Below, piece by piece: positions 16,017-23,609 of a stretch of DNA of 64,000 bases. The translations under genes were made by a program, and so were the position numbers. The notes beneath the pieces are model-generated. The model did not search any database and was not told the origin of the DNA. It saw only the letters and a list, made by a program, of their open reading frames with translations. Source of the DNA: Bacteroidales bacterium (GTDB taxonomy: Bacteria; Bacteroidota; Bacteroidia; Bacteroidales; FEN-979); assembly GCA_023229525.1 (NCBI GenBank), contig JALNZC010000001.1, positions 62,001 through 126,000 of the forward strand, written 5' to 3'. The first letter of the stretch is position 1, and every line of letters begins with the position of its first letter.

Positions 16017-17210
16017 ATGCGAACCATTGATAATTATCATTTTAAAGATAAAAAAGCGCTTATCCGGGTTGACTTCAATGTTCCTCTGGATAGTTCTTAC
16101 AAAATAACCGATACTTCCCGGATTGATGCCACGATTCCAACCATAAACAAGATTTTGAAAGAAGGTGGCGCAGTTATTTTAATGTCGCATCTGGGACGTC
16201 CGAAAGGAGGCCCGGAAGAAAAATATTCGCTTCGTCATGTAGTCCCATATTTGACTCAGACATTAAATGTTCCGGTTAAATTTGCCGACGATTGTATCGG
16301 ACAATCCGCCATAGACCTTGCAGCGTCATTAAAACCAGGGGAAGTACTGTTGCTCGAAAATCTCCGGTTTTATAAAGAAGAAGAAAAAGGAGATGATGTA
16401 TTTGCCCGGAAACTGGCTAATCTGGGCGATGTTTATGTGAACGATGCGTTCGGCACTGCGCACAGAGCCCATGCTTCAACAGCAGTTATTGCGAAATTTT
16501 TCCCGGTTGATAAGATGTTTGGTTATGTCATGGCCAACGAAATCATCAATATTGATAAATGTCTGAAAGAAGCAAAACGTCCGTTTACCGCCATTCTGGG
16601 CGGTGCCAAGGTTTCCACCAAGATTGAGATCATCAATCACCTGATGGATAAAGTCGATAACCTCATTATCGGAGGTGGCATGATGTTTACATTTATCAAA
16701 GCATTGGGTGGTGAAATCGGCGCCTCCATGGTAGAAGAGGAGTACCTGGAACTTGCGAAAAACATCGTGGAAGGCGCCAAATCTATGGGAGTTAACCTCT
16801 ACCTGCCCCCCGATGCCATTCTGGCCGACACGTTTTCGAATGATGCCAATATAAAAACCAGCAGCGCCTATGATATCCAGATTCCATGGATGGGCCTCGA
16901 TATCGGCCCTTCTGCTTGTAAGAAATTTAATCTGGTGATTGAACAATCGGGTACGATCCTCTGGAATGGTCCAATGGGCGTGTTTGAAATGAACAATTTC
17001 GAAGAAGGCACCCGTGTTGTTGCAACCGCGCTGGCAAAAGCGACTGCCAACGGCACTTTTACCCTTGTCGGGGGTGGCGATTCCGTGGCCGCGATAAATA
17101 AGTACGGACTTGCCAGTAAGGTAAGTTACGTATCAACCGGTGGTGGCGCCATGCTTGAATACATCGAAGGTAAAGTCCTTCCCGGAATTCAGGCGATCCT
17201 TAATGATTGA
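16017..17210 (+). CDS. pgk: phosphoglycerate kinase
   Basis: A glycolytic enzyme that makes ATP from 1,3-bisphosphoglycerate. The 397 residues show the substrate-binding RVDFNVPLD (about 18-26), LMSHLGRPKG (about 59-68), and NDAFGTAHRAHAS (about 142-154). The ADP-binding hinge and C-domain follow, with GGAKVSTKI, WNGPMGVFE and GGGDSVAAI. All key blocks are intact. It is a single gene, divergent from the nitrilase and convergent with cvpA. A weak inverted repeat (tatccc ... gggata, about 17226-17241) lies in the 42-bp gap after it. Confidence 0.98.
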   Translation: MRTIDNYHFKDKKALIRVDFNVPLDSSYKITDTSRIDATIPTINKILKEGGAVILMSHLGRPKGGPEEKYSLRHVVPYLTQTLNVPVKFADDCIGQSAIDLAASLKPGEVLLLENLRFYKEEEKGDDVFARKLANLGDVYVNDAFGTAHRAHASTAVIAKFFPVDKMFGYVMANEIINIDKCLKEAKRPFTAILGGAKVSTKIEIINHLMDKVDNLIIGGGMMFTFIKALGGEIGASMVEEEYLELAKNIVEGAKSMGVNLYLPPDAILADTFSNDANIKTSSAYDIQIPWMGLDIGPSACKKFNLVIEQSGTILWNGPMGVFEMNNFEEGTRVVATALAKATANGTFTLVGGGDSVAAINKYGLASKVSYVSTGGGAMLEYIEGKVLPGIQAILND

Positions 17211-17252
17211 ATATAATTCTGAGTAGTATCCCGGAATAGGGGATATAAATAC

Positions 17253-17762
17253 TTACCATTTCGGGATTTTGATCTCCCCTTTGAACCACTTCATCATTTT
17301 TGGGAAAACCCCGGAAATTTTTGTGTAGGAATAGGATTCACTTTTGTTTTTGGCAGTTATAAATTTACTTTGCGGATCTAAATAAGTTAAAAGAAATATC
17401 AGGATACTGGCAAGGATAATTCCTTTGGCCAGTCCCAGAATTGCCCCGCCTAGCCGGTTAAGGAATCCAAGCCCGATAACATCTGCGAATTTTTCAGTAA
17501 GCCTGGCCACAATAATGACTCCGATCACGACAAGTAAAAAGGTAATGGTAAAGGAAAGGATCGGGAGGGCGGTTGCAGATGGATGAAACCATTTTACAAG
17601 AATGTTATTGAAGAAATTCGAAAAATGTACCGCGGCATATATTCCCAGAATAAGGGCCGCAATAGTAGCCAGGCTGACAATGATCCCTTTCCGGTAGCCA
17701 CCGATTACAAAAAGTGCGATAAAAACAATCAGGATAAAATCAATGAAATTCATGGGAGGCAT
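17253..17762 (-). CDS. CvpA family membrane protein
   Basis: A 169-residue protein with four predicted membrane helices, starting MPPMNFIDFILIVFIALFVIGGYRKG. This matches the CvpA/colicin V production family (I-D-x-x-x-x-x-x-x-G-x-x-x-G-x-x-x-G). The Arg-Lys-Gly turn after helix 1 and GGAILGLAKGIILAS near residue 110 are family features. It starts 3 bp after the ABC ATPase stop and so belongs to the same operon. CvpA proteins are linked to envelope homeostasis, which fits a place beside an Mla-type lipid transporter; the exact role is unknown. Confidence 0.85.
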   Translation of the reverse strand: MPPMNFIDFILIVFIALFVIGGYRKGIIVSLATIAALILGIYAAVHFSNFFNNILVKWFHPSATALPILSFTITFLLVVIGVIIVARLTEKFADVIGLGFLNRLGGAILGLAKGIILASILIFLLTYLDPQSKFITAKNKSESYSYTKISGVFPKMMKWFKGEIKIPKW

Positions 17763-17765
17763 GTG

Positions 17766-18512
17766 CTATCTTTTTAACCTGGAAGTCAATTCTGTTCCGA
17801 AAACAAATTCATTCAGCTCCGGGTTCTCGGTGTATAAGATGGTTTCCTTATCACCCTTCCACCACAATTCACCCTTGTAAATGAAAACTACACTGTCGCC
17901 AATGCTGAGCACTGAATTCATATCGTGGGTGTTCACAATTGTTGTGATGTTGTATTCCTGGGTGATCTCCCTGATCAGGTGATCAATCACCCCCGAAGTT
18001 TGAGGGTCAAGCCCGGAATTGGGTTCGTCACAGAAAAGATATTGCGGGTTCATTGCAATGGCGCGGGCAATGGCCACACGCTTACGCATTCCACCGCTTA
18101 ATTCGGAAGGCATGAGGCGATTTACATCTTCAAGGTTCACCCGTTTCAAAACAAAATTGACCCTCCCCAATTTTTCTTCCAACGATTGATCGGTAAACAT
18201 GTTTAACGGGAACATGACGTTTTGTTCAACATTCATTGAATCGAACAAGGCGCCTCCCTGGAACAGCATACCTATTTCGCGACGAAGGGTTTTACGCTGT
18301 TCGAAATTCATCTTGGTAAAATCGCGCTCATCATATATGACTTTGCCATTATCAACTTCAAATAATCCTACCAGGCATTTCATCAATACCGTTTTACCGG
18401 AACCACTTTGGCCGATGATCAGGTTGGTTTTCCCTTTTTCAAAAGTGCAGGAGACATTTATCAGCACATGATGTCCCGCAAAGGTCTTGTCGATGTTCCG
18501 GGCTTCAATCAT
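17766..18512 (-). CDS. ABC transporter ATPase, MlaF-like (phospholipid transport)
   Basis: A 248-residue nucleotide-binding protein with Walker A IGQSGSGKT (about 34-42), the signature LSGGMRKRVAIARA (about 139-152), and Walker B YLFCDEPNSGLDP. The D-E-P-N-S-G-L-D-P form and the paired MlaE permease place it in the Mla/MCE lipid-transport group. The start overlaps the permease stop by 4 bp (ATGA), a sign of coupled translation. No MlaD/MCE substrate-binding gene lies in this operon, so that part must be elsewhere. Confidence 0.92.
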   Translation of the reverse strand: MIEARNIDKTFAGHHVLINVSCTFEKGKTNLIIGQSGSGKTVLMKCLVGLFEVDNGKVIYDERDFTKMNFEQRKTLRREIGMLFQGGALFDSMNVEQNVMFPLNMFTDQSLEEKLGRVNFVLKRVNLEDVNRLMPSELSGGMRKRVAIARAIAMNPQYLFCDEPNSGLDPQTSGVIDHLIREITQEYNITTIVNTHDMNSVLSIGDSVVFIYKGELWWKGDKETILYTENPELNEFVFGTELTSRLKR

Positions 18513-19252
18513 GTGAGCAGAAGTTGGGTTAAGACCAAGTTGAACAAGATGATGATGACACTGCTGAAAACAACCGCGTTGGTGCTGGCCTGGCCGACTT
18601 CCAGCGCCCCGCCGCGGGTTTCATAACCAAAAAAACCCGAGATCGAAGAGATAATAAATGCAAAAAATACCGTTTTGGTAAGGGCGTAAAAAATCGTGTA
18701 TCCTTCAAAATCAATCCGAATTCCCTGAACAAAATCGTTAGTGGATACCAGTCCGGTAGCAACCATGGCGATCCATCCGCCCAGGATTCCCATCCACATG
18801 CTGAAAACGATCAAAACCGGGTTGATCAGTATCGAAGCAACAACCTTCGGAAAAATAAGGTAATTGGCTGAGTTTACACCCATAATCTCGAGGGCGTCGA
18901 TCTGTTCGGTAACCCGCATGGTGCCAATCTCCGAGGCAATCCGCGAACCGACTTTCCCCGCCAGGATCAGGCTGATAACCGTGGGTGAAAATTCCAGGAT
19001 GACGCTTTGACGGACCGTAAATCCCACCATCGACATCGGAATGAGCGGACTGTCAATATTATAGGCGGTTTGAATGGCCACGACAGCTCCCATGAACATT
19101 GAGATAAAGGCAACGATGCCCAGGGATTCCAATCCAAGGTTGTTGATTTCAGTAAGCATCTGATTCCAGAAGATTCCCCGTTTCTGCGGAGGTGTGAACA
19201 CTCTCTTCATGAGCATCACATAATTCCCGGTGGTTGAGAATACTTTGAACAT
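18509..19252 (-). CDS. MlaE-family permease
   Basis: A 247-residue permease of the MlaE/YrbE family, the inner-membrane part of a lipid ABC transporter that works with MCE proteins. Five membrane segments and the family motif TEQIDALEIMGVNSANYLIFPK (given here only as its core EQIDALEIMGVN, about 129-140) are visible. It is the first gene of the permease-ATPase-CvpA operon. Its ATG at 19252 is followed by a positively charged, amphipathic N-terminal helix, also typical. Direction of lipid transport is not predictable from sequence. Confidence 0.92.
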   Translation of the reverse strand: MFKVFSTTGNYVMLMKRVFTPPQKRGIFWNQMLTEINNLGLESLGIVAFISMFMGAVVAIQTAYNIDSPLIPMSMVGFTVRQSVILEFSPTVISLILAGKVGSRIASEIGTMRVTEQIDALEIMGVNSANYLIFPKVVASILINPVLIVFSMWMGILGGWIAMVATGLVSTNDFVQGIRIDFEGYTIFYALTKTVFFAFIISSISGFFGYETRGGALEVGQASTNAVVFSSVIIILFNLVLTQLLLT

Positions 19253-19425
19253 AAAATGTTTTTGCTAAAATACCATTTTTATAAAATAGTTCGTTCATAT
19301 TATGCTTAATTATTAAACAATGATTAAACAATGATTATTTCGTGAATATAAACTTCTACTTTCGGGATAAAACGTATCCGTATACATGTTTCCCGTTCAT
19401 AACTTTCAGAATAGGACTTTCGCGG

Positions 19426-19596
19426 GTGCGTCTATTTTTTCTGATCTTTGCATCCATGATCCTGATCCTTGAAGGATCATGCAGTTCGCAGCATTATCCG
19501 GTAAATCACAAACACCGCCCTAAAAAGTGCAATTGTCCCTCTTTTGGTCAAAACCCCGTATTACCAAATCCATTCCGGAAACAGATTTCAGGGTGA
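19426..19596 (+). CDS. small cysteine-rich predicted lipoprotein
   Basis: A 56-codon frame from a GTG at 19426 reads a hydrophobic stretch (RLFFLIFASMILILEGSC) with a lipobox-like Cys, then SQHYPVNHKHRPKKCNCPSF. Short Bacteroidetes lipoproteins that end in a basic stretch followed by C-x-C-P are common next to housekeeping genes, which is why it is listed. The frame is open upstream to 19342. Its TGA overlaps a GTG start of the following SprT-like gene (GTGA), a typical coupling arrangement. The size makes this tentative. Confidence 0.45.
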   Translation: MRLFFLIFASMILILEGSCSSQHYPVNHKHRPKKCNCPSFGQNPVLPNPFRKQISG

Positions 19597-20234
19597 TCCG
19601 TTCAACTTTTGATCAAAGAATACCTGACGCGGCCTTGCCCATTATTCTTAGCCTGATACACGATGACAATCTGCAACTGAAAATAACACCCCACCGGTCC
19701 TCAAAATCAGGTGATTTCAGGGCTGCCCACGGTAAATATCCAGCCCGCATTTCGGTGAATGGGAATCTTAATCAATATGCATTCCTGATCACCCTCATAC
19801 ACGAGCTCGCCCATTATCATACCTGGCGGAACCATCGGCATCCCAAACATATCTTAACGTTGTGCAAGAGTCCACAGCCGCGACCCCATGGGAAAGAGTG
19901 GAAAAACCAGTTTCATTCACTGATGCAGCCTTTCCTGAATGAAGCGGTTTTTCCCAACGATATATTACCGTTGTTGCGCTGTTACCTTGAAAATCCAAAA
20001 GCGTCTACCGGAGCAGATCATCTTCTGTCCAGGGCGCTCCTAAAATATGATCCGTCCGATCAGACCCTTTGCCTGGATGAACTCCCTCCAAATGCTGTTT
20101 TCACTATTAACGGCAAACGCCGTTTCCGTAAAAAGGAGCTGGTGCGCAAACGTTACAAATGTATATGCCTCGGCACAAACCGTGTTTACCTGGTCAGTCC
20201 TCTTGCACCGGTAAGAATGATAGATGACGTTTGA
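19593..20234 (+). CDS. SprT-like zinc metalloprotease domain protein
   Basis: A cytoplasmic SprT-like protein with the zinc-binding HELAHYHTW motif (H-E-x-x-H) followed by a third ligand region with HGKEWKNQF. This is the layout of the SprT/Spartan family, which acts on DNA-protein adducts in eukaryotes; the bacterial role is poorly known. The C-terminus lacks an obvious zinc ribbon but has a basic beta-rich tail (GKRRFRKKELVRKRYKC). The GTG at 19593 is preferred because it overlaps the preceding stop; another in-frame GTG at 19527 would add 22 residues. Confidence 0.8.
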   Translation: MIRSTFDQRIPDAALPIILSLIHDDNLQLKITPHRSSKSGDFRAAHGKYPARISVNGNLNQYAFLITLIHELAHYHTWRNHRHPKHILTLCKSPQPRPHGKEWKNQFHSLMQPFLNEAVFPNDILPLLRCYLENPKASTGADHLLSRALLKYDPSDQTLCLDELPPNAVFTINGKRRFRKKELVRKRYKCICLGTNRVYLVSPLAPVRMIDDV

Positions 20235-20256
20235 CTTTTCCCTTTAATTTTAATTT

Positions 20257-20264
20257 TACTTTTG
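20257..20264 (+). promoter_or_regulatory. candidate -7 box for manC
   Basis: TACTTTTG (TAnnTTTG) lies 30 bp before the preferred manC ATG. A TTTG at 20230-20233 is 23 bp upstream, a little farther than the usual spacing. Confidence 0.45.
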
Positions 20265-20294
20265 TATGTTTGTATGAATTTAAAACCCGATTGC

Positions 20295-21398
20295 ATGGAC
20301 AACTCTAAACACAACTTTTGCGTAATCATGGCAGGGGGCATCGGCGCCCGTTTCTGGCCTATGAGCCGAACCTCCCATCCGAAACAATTCATCGATATCC
20401 TCGGTACCGGCGAAACGCTGATCCAGCAAACATATCGACGTTTTAAACGGATATGTCCGAAAGAAAACATATATGTCGTCACCAACGAACTTTATAAGAC
20501 ACTGGTACAGGAACAATTACCGGAACTGGCGCTCCGGCAGATCCTCCTGGAACCATTCCGCCGCAACACTGCGCCCTGTATAGCTTATGCCAATTATTGC
20601 ATTCTTGCCAGGGATCCGGATGCACGCATCGTTGTTGCCCCATCCGATCACGTTATCCTCAAGGAAGATCTATTTCTGCAAAATGTTCAATCGGCGCTTG
20701 AAGCTGCTTCCGAACACGATTGGTTACTTACTCTCGGATTGCGTCCCAGCAGGCCTGATACCGGTTATGGATACATCCAGTACCTCGAAGGGAAAACCAA
20801 TGTTTATCCAAAGGAAAAACACATAAAAAAAGTCAAGACGTTTACAGAAAAACCCAATCAGGAGCTGGCAGAAACATTTGTCAAATGCGGTGATTTTTTA
20901 TGGAATTCCGGAATTTTTATCTGGTCGTTGAAAAGCATCATGAGAGCCTTTGAACAACATCTATCCGAAGTAAATGTGCTTTTTAAACAAGGCATCGGTA
21001 AATACGGAACTAAGAAAGAAAAAGAATTTATTATAAACACTTACACTATTTGTAAAAGCATATCCATTGACTATGGATTGATGGAATCCGCATCAAACGT
21101 TTATGTTTTGGCGGCAGATTTCGGCTGGTCCGACCTGGGAACCTGGGGCTCGCTTTATGAAAACCGTCTCAAGGACAGCAATGGCAATTCCGTGATAGGA
21201 AAAAATGTAATGATCTATGAATCCACGAACTGCATCGTCAATATGCCCAACGAAAAAGTGGTTGTTCTGGAAGGCCTGAACGATTTCATTGTGGTTGATT
21301 CCGATAACGTGCTGTTGATATGCCGGAAATCGGACGAACAACAAATCCGGCAATACGTCAACGACGTTATGCTCGAAAAAGGGGAAAAATTTGTGTAA
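20295..21398 (+). CDS. manC: mannose-1-phosphate guanylyltransferase
   Basis: Makes GDP-mannose for surface polysaccharides, glycoproteins and fucose synthesis. The pyrophosphorylase signature VIMAGGIGARFWPMSRTSHPK (core GGIGARFWPMSR, about residues 12-23) is followed by the mannose-specific FTEKPN and LWNSGIFIW motifs and by a C-terminal beta-helix part. The ATG at 20295 is preferred over upstream in-frame ATGs (20262, 20274) because it gives the compact start MDNSKHNFCVIMAGG. At 367 residues it lacks a fused phosphomannose isomerase domain, so that activity is separate. Confidence 0.95.
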   Translation: MDNSKHNFCVIMAGGIGARFWPMSRTSHPKQFIDILGTGETLIQQTYRRFKRICPKENIYVVTNELYKTLVQEQLPELALRQILLEPFRRNTAPCIAYANYCILARDPDARIVVAPSDHVILKEDLFLQNVQSALEAASEHDWLLTLGLRPSRPDTGYGYIQYLEGKTNVYPKEKHIKKVKTFTEKPNQELAETFVKCGDFLWNSGIFIWSLKSIMRAFEQHLSEVNVLFKQGIGKYGTKKEKEFIINTYTICKSISIDYGLMESASNVYVLAADFGWSDLGTWGSLYENRLKDSNGNSVIGKNVMIYESTNCIVNMPNEKVVVLEGLNDFIVVDSDNVLLICRKSDEQQIRQYVNDVMLEKGEKFV

Positions 21399-21427
21399 TC
21401 ACAATTCTGATTGCACCAACCATCAAA

Positions 21428-23101
21428 TCATTCAGCTCCTGAATGTAATTTCTTCCGAACCTTCTTTGTAAAGTAAAGAGACGCCCCAAGCGAAATAACT
21501 GCAAGAAATAGAAAAGCCAACACCCTGTAACCTGTTTCCAGATGCGATAAATCAACAAAGAACAGGTAGAACCCGGTAAACAGCACGGTTGCAATGGCCA
21601 TCCAGCGATATTTGATAAGTTTCATGATAAGGCTCATCATAAAATAAAACACGGCCGCACAGGTCCAGGAGAGGGTGACATATTGTTTCGGTACCACATG
21701 GTACAGCGCAAACAGCATCGTAAAGAACAAGGCGATCAGGTAGATATTTCGGATCATCTCAGTTTTTAGTGTCAATCGCTCTTTTTTCCAGTTAATCACT
21801 CGCGCACTGATAAAAGCGGTGATGACAAATGCAAAATTTACCCTGTCAACCGGTGGATAAAATATCATATAGAAAACCAGGATCCCGACAAATAAAATAG
21901 TATTCATAACCACGATGATCTTTGAACGAAACCATAACGCCCATGAAACGACAAGGAGACTTTGGAGTGCCAGCAGCCATAACGCATTCGGAAGTTTTGA
22001 ATAGCCATATACTGCGACACTCAAGGCAATGAAGCTATAAATTGCATAAAACGACGAGTCAAATACCCGGCTTGTTCTGTATTTAAGGAATATCGAATAT
22101 AACAAGCATAACACAGAGATCATGGTAAATATCCAGACATAATTATCTGCATAGAATGAGGCAACCACAAATAACATAATGACAGAAAAACTAATGCCAT
22201 TGATCAGTATTGTGGCCGGATAAATACTATCGGGAAATCTGTCATTCTGTTTTATCATCGGAACAATTGAAAAGATGGTTCCATAGATAAAAAGACATAA
22301 TAAGTTGAAAGGGTGAGTCTTAAATGCACCGATGGGATTTCCCATGATCGGGTTATTCAATAACCATATGCCCTGGGCGACGTACACTAAGACCAGTGTC
22401 ACAAGCATTAAATGCCACCATCCATAACGAAAAAAAAGGTAGGTTGAAAAAGTGGCCGAAATAATTAATACAGGGATGGTGAAGAATGTTGAATCTGCAA
22501 TAATCGCAGTGGCGATGGAAAGCAGCAGGGCAATTCCTGCCAGCAACTCCGAATTACGCTGGATCGCTATGAAACATTGTACTCCGATAACAGTATACAA
22601 AAGGACCAGGACGATTCCTTTTACCGGAATTACAGGTTGATTTATAAAGAAAAACAAACGCAGTGTAATATAATAGACCAGTAAGTGGGCGCTGAGATTC
22701 AACATAAAAGAAAGGTGTGTGAATGAATTCCGCAGATACCAGGCCAAAAAGAATACACCGGCTACGGCTCCATATCCAACCATGCTGGCCAACAATCCAC
22801 TAAGATAATTCCTTGCAAAATGGGAAAGGAATACAATCCCGAAAAGTAAAACAAGGCTTCCGAACCAAGCCAGTCCGTATTCGAAAATATTAGACTCAAT
22901 CAAGCCTTTATCCATCAGAATTTCTTCCGCGGCTTCATCATCTGTTTGTTCAGGGTGGTATCGTGACGGCTGAGCCGATACCATTCCTTTCACCGTACTG
23001 TCGAGTTGCCCTTCAATCATGCCAATCCTCATTTCAAGGGAATTAACTTTATCGTTCAATTCCCGGAAGCCTGTCGATTGATCCTGATCTTCCTGTGACA
23101 T
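21428..23101 (-). CDS. DUF2339-like polytopic membrane protein
   Basis: A 557-residue protein. The first 65 residues are soluble and start with a coiled-coil-like heptad region (FRELNDKVNSLEMRIGMIEGQL). About 14 or more membrane helices follow from residue 75, and the first (EYGLAWFGSLVLLFGIVFLS) matches the 'G..wl..iG.i.l..g..ff' start of DUF2339 proteins. The function of this family is unknown. It starts 11 bp after the cytochrome c stop, so it is probably the last gene of the FeS/NrfD/cytochrome operon. It could be a membrane organiser for that module, but this is only positional inference. Confidence 0.65.
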   Translation of the reverse strand: MSQEDQDQSTGFRELNDKVNSLEMRIGMIEGQLDSTVKGMVSAQPSRYHPEQTDDEAAEEILMDKGLIESNIFEYGLAWFGSLVLLFGIVFLSHFARNYLSGLLASMVGYGAVAGVFFLAWYLRNSFTHLSFMLNLSAHLLVYYITLRLFFFINQPVIPVKGIVLVLLYTVIGVQCFIAIQRNSELLAGIALLLSIATAIIADSTFFTIPVLIISATFSTYLFFRYGWWHLMLVTLVLVYVAQGIWLLNNPIMGNPIGAFKTHPFNLLCLFIYGTIFSIVPMIKQNDRFPDSIYPATILINGISFSVIMLFVVASFYADNYVWIFTMISVLCLLYSIFLKYRTSRVFDSSFYAIYSFIALSVAVYGYSKLPNALWLLALQSLLVVSWALWFRSKIIVVMNTILFVGILVFYMIFYPPVDRVNFAFVITAFISARVINWKKERLTLKTEMIRNIYLIALFFTMLFALYHVVPKQYVTLSWTCAAVFYFMMSLIMKLIKYRWMAIATVLFTGFYLFFVDLSHLETGYRVLAFLFLAVISLGASLYFTKKVRKKLHSGAE

Positions 23102-23112
23102 AACTTACCTCC

Positions 23113-23532
23113 TTATTTTGCTGCCAAAGTCCTGATATAATTTACAATTGACCAGCGTCCGCTATCTTCCGGAACATTTTTTTTAAAAGAGGGCATTTTT
23201 TCTTTTCCTTCCGATATCTGAAAGAAAATTTCACCATCGGATTGGGCTTGAAATTTTTTGGCAGAAAAGTCGCTACAGGATACATCCAGGCTTGCTGCCT
23301 TAGGACCATCGCCTAACCCTGCACTTCCATGACACGACTTGCAATGTTTTGCAAAAAGGTCTTTCCCATCGGCTACACTTGCTTTACTCACTGCCACCGG
23401 ATTTTTGGTGGTTTTGAATTTGACCGGGATGTTCCATTTACTTGCAGTTTGAGCCTGACTGTTGAAACTGATTGAAAACACAAGGAACATCCCCATTGAA
23501 AATGCAATAAACCTCAATTGTAATGATTTCAT
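23113..23532 (-). CDS. periplasmic monohaem cytochrome c
   Basis: A 139-residue protein with a signal peptide (residues about 1-27, ending SQAQ) and one class I haem site CKSCH (about residues 65-69) in GKDLFAKHCKSCHGSAGLGDGPK. The distal Met is likely in KEKMPSFKKNVP. This is the pattern of small cytochrome c subunits that accept electrons from quinol-oxidising complexes. It lies after the NrfD-type gene (77 bp gap with an octamer repeat) and 11 bp before the DUF2339-like gene. It may act as the electron acceptor or donor for the NrfD/FeS module. Confidence 0.9.
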   Translation of the reverse strand: MKSLQLRFIAFSMGMFLVFSISFNSQAQTASKWNIPVKFKTTKNPVAVSKASVADGKDLFAKHCKSCHGSAGLGDGPKAASLDVSCSDFSAKKFQAQSDGEIFFQISEGKEKMPSFKKNVPEDSGRWSIVNYIRTLAAK

Positions 23533-23570
23533 AGAATTTGAATTTTTAGTTGTTAATATATTTATTAGTG

Positions 23571-23606
23571 TTGATTATTTGATGATTTGATAATTTGATT
23601 ATTTTA
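23571..23606. repeat. octamer array, unit TTTGAT + variable two
   Basis: Four to five 8-bp units tgattatt, tgatgatt, tgataatt and tgattatt in the gap between the NrfD-type gene and the cytochrome c gene. The core is constant while two positions vary. Confidence 0.7.
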
Positions 23607-23609
23607 AAA

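Noticed and set aside
17226..17241. Weak inverted repeat after pgk as a terminator
   Set aside because: The stem is only six bp and there is no T run; it is mentioned with pgk but not listed as a feature.
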